Origin: Cryomorpha sp963836915
GTDB taxonomy: Bacteria > Bacteroidota > Bacteroidia > Flavobacteriales_D > Cryomorphaceae
Length of the DNA: 64,000 nucleotides
Reading direction: 5' to 3'
NCBI GenBank assembly: GCA_963836915.1
Contig: CAWILH010000002.1
Coordinates: 2,232,001-2,296,000, forward strand
Below the pieces are notes generated by a model. The model saw nothing but the letters and a program-made list of their open reading frames with translations, made no database searches and was not told the origin of the DNA. The position numbers and the translations under genes are program-made. Positions 59,186 to 64,000 of the stretch are shown here, piece by piece (the stretch's first letter is position 1; the number at the start of each line of letters is the position of its first letter).

Positions 59186-60691
59186 ATGAATTTATATTCT
59201 AAAAAGCAACAGTGGAAGGCCGTTCTGCTCTTCGTTGCGGTTATAATAGTGGGGCTATCGCTCTGGTATTCAAATTATATAGTAAATAAGATAAGACAAG
59301 AAGAGCGTCAGAAGGTACAGCTATGGTCTGAAGCGGTTAAAAAACGGCTATCGCTTATCAACTATACCGAGCAGCTTTTTATGGAAATGCGCCGCGAGGA
59401 GCGGAATAAAATAAATATTTGGTCGCACGCCACAGCCCGGGTAACCACTGCGAGCGACAATGAACTCAAATTCCTGCTGGAAATCCTTTCCAAGAACACC
59501 ACCATCCCTGTTCTTGTAGTAGGCTCCAATGGTAATGTAACTTCAGATAGAAATATCGATCCCAAATACATCGCTACTAAGGCACAGCGCGACAGCCTCG
59601 TGAGCGCTATGGCCGACATTTATAAACCCATCAATCTCAGCATCTCTGGTATCGAACAGCGTGTATACTACAAGGATTCACGCATTATCGTAGAACTGGA
59701 AAAAACCCTGGACGACCTTATTAATTCCTTCATCAGCGAGACCGTAATGAACTCTGGCTCTGTGCCTGTGCTCGTAACGGACTCTACACAGACCATGGTG
59801 CTCAACTACAGCAATATCGATTCTACGGCGATTGCCGACTCGGTAAGTCTGAATAGGGAACTCGCGGCCATGCGGCAGAATGGCGAACCGATACAGGTAA
59901 GCTTTGGCGAACAGATAAATTATGTGTTCTTCACCGACTCGATCATCATTACCCAACTCCAATATTTTCCTTTCATTCAGCTTATTATCATCGGATTATT
60001 CTTGGTGATCTCCTACCTTATCTTCAGCACATTCAGAAATGCCGAGCAGAACCAAGTATGGATCGGTATGGCCAAAGAGACCGCCCACCAACTGGGTACT
60101 CCACTCTCCAGCCTCATGGCATGGGTGCAAATTCTAGAATCGCGCGGCACGGACAGCGAGACCATAACCGAACTTAATAAAGATATAGAGCGGCTTGAGA
60201 TGATCACTGACCGCTTTTCAAAAATCGGCTCTACCCCAGAGCTAAAAGACCATTCCGTAAAAGGCATCATGGATCAGGCCACGGCCTACCTTCGTCCGCG
60301 TATTTCCAGAAGGGTAGAAATAGAGATCAAACTCAATCAGGAAAACGACATTAAGGCCATGATCAACCAACCGCTTTTCAGTTGGGTGATAGAAAATATT
60401 TTTAAAAATGCCGTCGATGCCATGGATGGTACGGGCAAAATCACGGTAGACATATTCAACGAGATACAGAATGTATACATCGACATCAGCGATACCGGAA
60501 AAGGTATTCCCAGCAAAAACCACAAAGCCGTTTTTCAGCCGGGATATACCAGTAAGAAACGCGGTTGGGGGCTTGGGCTTTCGCTGGCAAAGCGTATTAT
60601 AGAGACTTACCACAGCGGTAAAATTTTTGTGAAACGAAGCGAACCGGGCGTAGGCACCACCTTCCGAATAGTGCTCAAAAGCAAAGCCTGA
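59186..60691 (+). CDS. Membrane sensor histidine kinase
   Basis: A 501-residue two-transmembrane sensor kinase. TM1 (AVLLFVAVIIVGLSLWYSNYIV, ~13-34), an extracytoplasmic region (~35-255) of no named domain, TM2 (FPFIQLIIIGLFLVISYLIF, ~258-277), and no clear HAMP. The phospho-acceptor H301 is in ETAHQLGTPLSSLMAW, a Bacteroidota variant of the H box. ATP-binding motifs: NIFKNAVDAMDG (N box), DTGKGIPSKN (G1) and GWGLGLSLAKRII (G2). No response regulator is adjacent; hemW overlaps its stop by one base. The signal sensed is unknown. Confidence 0.94.
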   Translation: MNLYSKKQQWKAVLLFVAVIIVGLSLWYSNYIVNKIRQEERQKVQLWSEAVKKRLSLINYTEQLFMEMRREERNKINIWSHATARVTTASDNELKFLLEILSKNTTIPVLVVGSNGNVTSDRNIDPKYIATKAQRDSLVSAMADIYKPINLSISGIEQRVYYKDSRIIVELEKTLDDLINSFISETVMNSGSVPVLVTDSTQTMVLNYSNIDSTAIADSVSLNRELAAMRQNGEPIQVSFGEQINYVFFTDSIIITQLQYFPFIQLIIIGLFLVISYLIFSTFRNAEQNQVWIGMAKETAHQLGTPLSSLMAWVQILESRGTDSETITELNKDIERLEMITDRFSKIGSTPELKDHSVKGIMDQATAYLRPRISRRVEIEIKLNQENDIKAMINQPLFSWVIENIFKNAVDAMDGTGKITVDIFNEIQNVYIDISDTGKGIPSKNHKAVFQPGYTSKKRGWGLGLSLAKRIIETYHSGKIFVKRSEPGVGTTFRIVLKSKA

Positions 60692-61839
60692 TGGCCGGAA
60701 TTTACGTTCACATCCCCTTCTGTAAGCAAGCTTGCACGTATTGCGATTTTCATTTTTCCACTTCCGTGAAAAATAAAGCAGCCATGGTAGACGCCATCAT
60801 AGCTGAGGCTGCGCTGAGAAAAGAATACCTGTTCTCTCCGGGCTATTCAGATGCAGAAAAAATAGAAACGCTTTATTTCGGTGGTGGCACACCGAGCCTG
60901 CTCTCAGCTGAAGAGCTCAAAAAATTGGTCACGGCCTTTCGGCAAATGTTTGATTTTCATGACTCCATAGAGCTCACGTTCGAAGCCAATCCAGATGACC
61001 TGACCACAGAGAAACTGGCAATGCTCACCGCAAATGGAATAAACCGGCTCAGTATAGGCATCCAGTCTTTTGATAATGATCAGCTGAAATGGATGAACCG
61101 GGCGCATAGGAGCGATCAGTCCATCGCGGCCGTCAAGGCAGCTCAACTAGCGGGAATTAGAAATATTTCAATCGACCTTATTTACGGCTTGCCAGGGCTC
61201 ACACCAGCTGGGTGGAAAAAAGAGATTGCCCGGGCTGTGGCACTTGACATAAAGCATATTTCGGCGTATTGCCTTACCGTAGAGCCCAATACCGCGCTGG
61301 GAGCATGGGTGAAAAAGGGCAAGGCAGCGCCTGTCGATGAAGCAGCCGCAGCCAGCCAATTTGAGATTTTGGTCGACGAGCTTGCGGCTGCCGGATTTGA
61401 GCAGTATGAAGTCAGCAATTTTTCACCCCGTGGATTTCATTCAAAGCATAATACGTCTTATTGGCAAGGTACGCCCTACCTTGGGCTTGGCCCTTCGGCA
61501 CATAGTTTCAAGCTTGACGAGCGATCTTGGAACGTGGCCAATAATGCGATTTACATCAAGGCCATTGCCAAAGCAGAGCCGCCGCAAACTGTAGAGCACT
61601 TGAGCAAAAACGATCAGATGAATGAGCTTATCATGACAGGCCTGCGCACGAAATGGGGGTTGGATTTACAAAAAATCAAAAATCGATTTGACATCGATCT
61701 CACTAAAATGTATGCGGCCGAGATCGATAAGTTGCTAAGCACTGGCAAGGCAGAATTAAAGTTTGGCATTCTCACCCTGACCCGAAAAGGGCTTTTCGCC
61801 GCCGATGGCATAGCCGCCGGTTTTTTTGATGTCGATTGA
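60691..61839 (+). CDS. hemW: HemW-like radical SAM protein
   Basis: Radical SAM protein related to oxygen-independent coproporphyrinogen oxidase, now regarded as a haem chaperone (HemW) that inserts haem into respiratory proteins. The 382 residues contain IHIPFCKQACTYCDF (C11, C15, C18 in CxxxCxxC), FGGGTPSLL, LTFEANPDDLT, RLSIGIQSF and YQIDLIYGLPG-like DLIYGLPGL, with NTSYWQGTPYLGLGPSAHSF downstream. The CxxxCxxC followed directly by DF (no fourth cysteine four residues on) distinguishes HemW from HemN. It overlaps the histidine kinase stop by 1 bp. Confidence 0.94.
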   Translation: MAGIYVHIPFCKQACTYCDFHFSTSVKNKAAMVDAIIAEAALRKEYLFSPGYSDAEKIETLYFGGGTPSLLSAEELKKLVTAFRQMFDFHDSIELTFEANPDDLTTEKLAMLTANGINRLSIGIQSFDNDQLKWMNRAHRSDQSIAAVKAAQLAGIRNISIDLIYGLPGLTPAGWKKEIARAVALDIKHISAYCLTVEPNTALGAWVKKGKAAPVDEAAAASQFEILVDELAAAGFEQYEVSNFSPRGFHSKHNTSYWQGTPYLGLGPSAHSFKLDERSWNVANNAIYIKAIAKAEPPQTVEHLSKNDQMNELIMTGLRTKWGLDLQKIKNRFDIDLTKMYAAEIDKLLSTGKAELKFGILTLTRKGLFAADGIAAGFFDVD

Positions 61840-61861
61840 GTGGAGATGCTTCACACACGAG

Positions 61862-62188
61862 CTACCGCAGTTTCGGATTCGTCTTATGGCGATCCCTGTC
61901 GCGCCGTGTTTTTTTCTCAAAATTCTTTTCTACGGCCTGCTCTAGGTCTACGCCAGTCTGATTGGCTATACAAGCCAGCACCCATAGCACATCTGCTATT
62001 TCGTCGCCAAGATCTTGACTTTTCTCAGATTCATTTTCAGACTGCTCACCATAGCGCCGTGCCATAATACGTGCCAGCTCCCCTACTTCTTCCGTCAAGA
62101 TAGCCATATTGGTGAGTTCGCTAAAATAGCGCACCCCATAGGTTTTAATCCAACGATCGGTTTTGGACTGAAGTTCGGTCAAGGTCAT
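61862..62188 (-). CDS. MazG-like nucleotide pyrophosphohydrolase
   Basis: Small all-alpha NTP pyrophosphohydrolase that clears non-canonical nucleotides. Of the 108 residues, the metal-binding pair is EEVGELAR (E33, E34, E37) and DEIADVLWVLA (D62, E63, D66), as in the MazG/RS21-C6 family. An extra helix (RWIKTYGVRYFSELTNMAIL) precedes. Its ATGA start overlaps the glycosyltransferase stop (62185) by 4 bp, suggesting coupling to the polysaccharide genes upstream. Confidence 0.92.
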   Translation of the reverse strand: MTLTELQSKTDRWIKTYGVRYFSELTNMAILTEEVGELARIMARRYGEQSENESEKSQDLGDEIADVLWVLACIANQTGVDLEQAVEKNFEKKTRRDRDRHKTNPKLR

Positions 62189-62979
62189 TTGGAAGCTTTT
62201 AAATTTGAAAGGGAATTATTTTTTTCGATCATATCTAAACAAAGATTATAAAAATGCTCCCTTCCAACTGGACGGTTCGCACGATACTCTATTGCTCTTC
62301 TGTTTACCACGGCTGCTTGATGCAGGTTGTCATGCTCAATACCGTCGAAAAAATTGGTTTCATTATCGGATATAAGTCTGCCGTTCCAATTGTTTTGAAC
62401 CCACTCGCGCGAAGCAGGGAAATCTGAAACCAATGGAAAACAACCGTGCCCCATGGCTTCTAGCAGCGAAATAGAAGTGGCATCAGACTTTGGTATGGAA
62501 ACAAATACGGATGAGACAGCATAAAAATTTTGATTATCGTAGCTCGATAGCCACCCCACAAAACTCACTACACCATTAAGCTCGAGCGTTTCGGTCAAGC
62601 TTTTCAGCTCTTGTGTCTGGGAACCGGAGCCGGCAATAACTAACTTCCAGCTTGGACCTACCTCTGTTTTACGGAACTTTGCGAAAGCTTCGATTATTTT
62701 ATCAATCTGATATAAAGGTTCATGCAATCTATTGCTAAATATGATCTTTTCTTTACCTGACGGTGCTGATGGTATATTTACCCCATAGTTACAGACCGTA
62801 ACATCAATTAAAGTTGGCAACGCCAGCTCTACCATTCTATTGGCTACGCGTGACGAATCTGCTGTGAATTCATCTGCGTTTTTAAGAGGTTGAACAATTC
62901 GGTTTTTCAAGATGAAGTTCTTTTCAGGAAGTATTAAAACATCGGATCCCCATGCTGTGGCAATACATAAAAAGTCCAC
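62185..62979 (-). CDS. Glycosyltransferase family 4-like, C-terminal part (frameshifted)
   Basis: GT-B-fold glycosyltransferase. After the joint the frame reads VVDFLCIATAWGSDVLI, typical of the first domain's end, then the donor-binding domain: NRLHEPLYQIDKIIEAFAKFR, LVIAGSGSQTQELKSL, VSFVGWLSSYDNQNFY, and DATSISLLEAMGHGCFPLVSDFPASREWV, which has the EX7E-like nucleotide-binding segment. The N-terminal half is encoded in the frame 62924-63223; removing one G of GGG (about 62982-62990) joins them as HAHQLVVDFLC. The whole gene (62185-63223, ~346 aa) is therefore one glycosyltransferase broken by a single base. The substrate is unknown. Confidence 0.87.
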   Translation of the reverse strand: MDFLCIATAWGSDVLILPEKNFILKNRIVQPLKNADEFTADSSRVANRMVELALPTLIDVTVCNYGVNIPSAPSGKEKIIFSNRLHEPLYQIDKIIEAFAKFRKTEVGPSWKLVIAGSGSQTQELKSLTETLELNGVVSFVGWLSSYDNQNFYAVSSVFVSIPKSDATSISLLEAMGHGCFPLVSDFPASREWVQNNWNGRLISDNETNFFDGIEHDNLHQAAVVNRRAIEYRANRPVGREHFYNLCLDMIEKNNSLSNLKASK

Positions 62980-63223
62980 GACCCAGCTGGTGCGCGTGAA
63001 TCACATCTGGCATGAACACTTCAATAGACCGTTGGATGGTGTGAATGGTTTCAGAAAACCGCAAGATCTTCCTCAATGAAAGAAATGCCTGCGAAAAACC
63101 TATCTCGAAGTCAACATCTGGCTTGATATCGTTAATCACAAAAAATTGGGAAACCTCGGGTTTAATCTGAATCAAAAAGTTTTGCAGGTGGGCACCGCTG
63201 GGTGCCGCTACGGGTAATTTCAT
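62924..63223 (-). CDS. Glycosyltransferase family 4-like, N-terminal part (frameshifted)
   Basis: Ninety-nine codons that begin MKLPVAAPSGAHLQNFLIQI and continue to PDVIHAHQL, a classic GT4 acceptor-domain signature. After GRGLFMYCHSMGIRC the frame stops, whereas the adjacent frame continues the protein (see 62185-62979). It belongs to the same broken gene. It starts 32 bp after the acyltransferase stop at 63256, so the surface-polysaccharide genes are in one minus-strand run. Confidence 0.8.
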   Translation of the reverse strand: MKLPVAAPSGAHLQNFLIQIKPEVSQFFVINDIKPDVDFEIGFSQAFLSLRKILRFSETIHTIQRSIEVFMPDVIHAHQLGRGLFMYCHSMGIRCFNTS

Positions 63224-63255
63224 TCTTCAAAGTCTATTTTAGACTGTTTATTTCC

Positions 63256-63678
63256 TTAATCAGTAGTGGCCCATTCATCATAATATCCCATTATTGATGG
63301 ATTGGCATCGATAATCGACTGATCCAAATCCCGAGTATCACCTATTTTCTTCTCAGGGCTTCCGGCGATCATAGAACCATCAGGAAACACTCCTCTCACA
63401 TAGCTATTGGCCCTTATTAAATTCTTTTTCCCAATAGATGTGCTGGGCATGATAATGGCGTGCGCACCTATAAATACGTATTTCCCAATACAGACTTCAC
63501 CTGTACCGCAGCCAAGCATAGTATCGCCGGAATAATTTCGGCCATAAAGTCTGATAGCTTGGTGAGAGCTATGGGTAAGAATTGCTACCCAAGATGATAT
63601 TTGGGTTCCTTCACCCACGCTCAATCCTTGGCTACCATCGATAGAACAATAAGGCGCGATATAAACGTGGTCACCCAT
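63256..63678 (-). CDS. Hexapeptide-repeat (LbH) acyltransferase, 5' end out of frame
   Basis: O-acetyltransferase of the left-handed beta-helix family, probably decorating a polysaccharide. Hexapeptide repeats are visible as VYIAPYCSIDG, GTQISSWVAILTHSSH (active-site histidine), IGKYVFIGAHAIIMPSTSIG and ANSYVRGVFPDGSMIAGSPEKKIG. The ATG at 63678 is inside a repeat, so the protein is truncated. The upstream frame from an ATG at 63770 reads MTYGFRSADGFLKKN.RYG...QGRK; adding one A to the AAAAA run at ~63697-63701 joins it to NIVMGDHVYI. The intact gene was thus probably 63256-63770 or longer. Confidence 0.85.
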   Translation of the reverse strand: MGDHVYIAPYCSIDGSQGLSVGEGTQISSWVAILTHSSHQAIRLYGRNYSGDTMLGCGTGEVCIGKYVFIGAHAIIMPSTSIGKKNLIRANSYVRGVFPDGSMIAGSPEKKIGDTRDLDQSIIDANPSIMGYYDEWATTD

Positions 63679-63888
63679 AACTATATTTTTCTACCTTGAA
63701 AAAAGACTTTACTACCGTACCGTATATTCTTTTTCAAAAACCCATCAGCACTGCGGAAACCATATGTCATCTTAGTTGCTAAAATGGGACTGATCAAACG
63801 GAGAAAGAAGTGATAATATCTTCGCAACAGAACTCAAATAATTCTAATCATTAAACTTAAATATTGTCAAAATTCAAATTTGAGTTTT

Positions 63889-64000
63889 CTACTCCTTATT
63901 CTTTGTATCAATCAAAATAGTGACCGGCCCATCATTTATAAGACTTACCTGCATATCGGCGCCAAATACCCCCGTGCGCACGCTACCTTTTATTTCATCA
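63889..64000 (-). CDS. dtd: D-aminoacyl-tRNA deacylase, C-terminal part
   Basis: Hydrolyses D-amino acids wrongly attached to tRNA. Only the last 36 codons are in the window, ending at the TAG 63889-63891. They read VRTGVFGADMQVSLINDGPVTILID, almost exactly the Gly-cisPro-like NDGPVT motif region of the Dtd C-terminus. The 5' part lies beyond base 64000. The 200-bp gap to the acyltransferase shows no further feature. Confidence 0.93.
   Translation of the reverse strand, partial: DEIKGSVRTGVFGADMQVSLINDGPVTILIDTKNKE

Noticed and set aside
1..64000. tRNA, rRNA or tmRNA genes
   Set aside because: No cloverleaf-like sequence with a TTCGA loop and CCA-proximal acceptor stem, and no rRNA-conserved stretch, was recognised; a dedicated scan would be needed to exclude them.

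Overview
This window comes from an aerobic, probably marine or free-living member of the Bacteroidota. The evidence is the conserved block ruvA-sprA-gcvH-vanZ with a full-length SprA (the type IX secretion translocon), several proteins ending in T9SS sorting domains, an alternative complex III (ActA-F) operon joined to an aa3-type cytochrome oxidase, two oxidase subunit III paralogues side by side, and Bacteroidota-style promoters (TAnnTTTG, often followed by CRCC). No tRNA, rRNA, CRISPR array or prophage was seen.

Layout. 1-569 holds the start of metH. 570-1323 is mostly non-coding, with a duplicated ~100-bp segment and one possible small membrane protein. 1324-5981 carries two surface-protein genes, a GH9 glucanase and a thioredoxin-like/DUF11-like protein, both split by a frameshift and both ending in T9SS domains. 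6159-6333 has three REP-like palindromes. 6433-20500 is one run of minus-strand genes. In transcription order it reads: deoC, an aldehyde dehydrogenase plus a catalytically empty half-length partner (a split ALDH16-like pair), gmd and fcl (GDP-fucose), a Wzi/RemB-like barrel, a WecA-type transferase, a second such barrel, then oxidase biogenesis and structural genes (cyoE, two subunits III, subunit IV, Sco, DUF420, a small CxxC membrane protein). 20596-22213 has two TonB-like proteins, and 22430-31125 is the ruvA-sprA-gcvH-vanZ block. 31256-38642 is a plus-strand region (one minus-strand pseudogene inside it) with a sirtuin, a broken T9SS gene, and a cassette of three thioredoxin-fold exported proteins with two outer-membrane proteins. 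38655-39677 is ruvB. 39765-51260 is the actABCDEF-coxB-coxA respiratory operon. 51496-54156 has a SPOR protein, a complete IS3-family element and small remnants. 54165-58704 is rimP-nusA-infB, with a terminator-like hairpin in its leader. 59186-61839 holds a histidine kinase and hemW. 61862-63770 holds a MazG-like pyrophosphohydrolase, a glycosyltransferase and an acyltransferase. The window ends in the 3' part of dtd.

How the genes fit together. The act/cox operon and the separate cox3/cox4/sco/cyoE genes build the quinol-to-oxygen chain. Gmd, Fcl, the WecA-like enzyme, the Wzi-like barrels, the glycosyltransferase and the acyltransferase point to a fucose-containing surface polysaccharide. 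SprA exports the T9SS-tagged proteins.

The most unusual global feature is where the gene-breaking changes fall. At least seven single-base frameshifts and two in-frame stops lie in surface, exported or accessory genes. None was seen in roughly 45 kb of housekeeping and respiratory genes. The best candidate for an undescribed functional unit is the envelope thiol cassette at 32947-38305. Several boundaries, especially TTG starts and frameshift positions, are inferred from reading the sequence alone.
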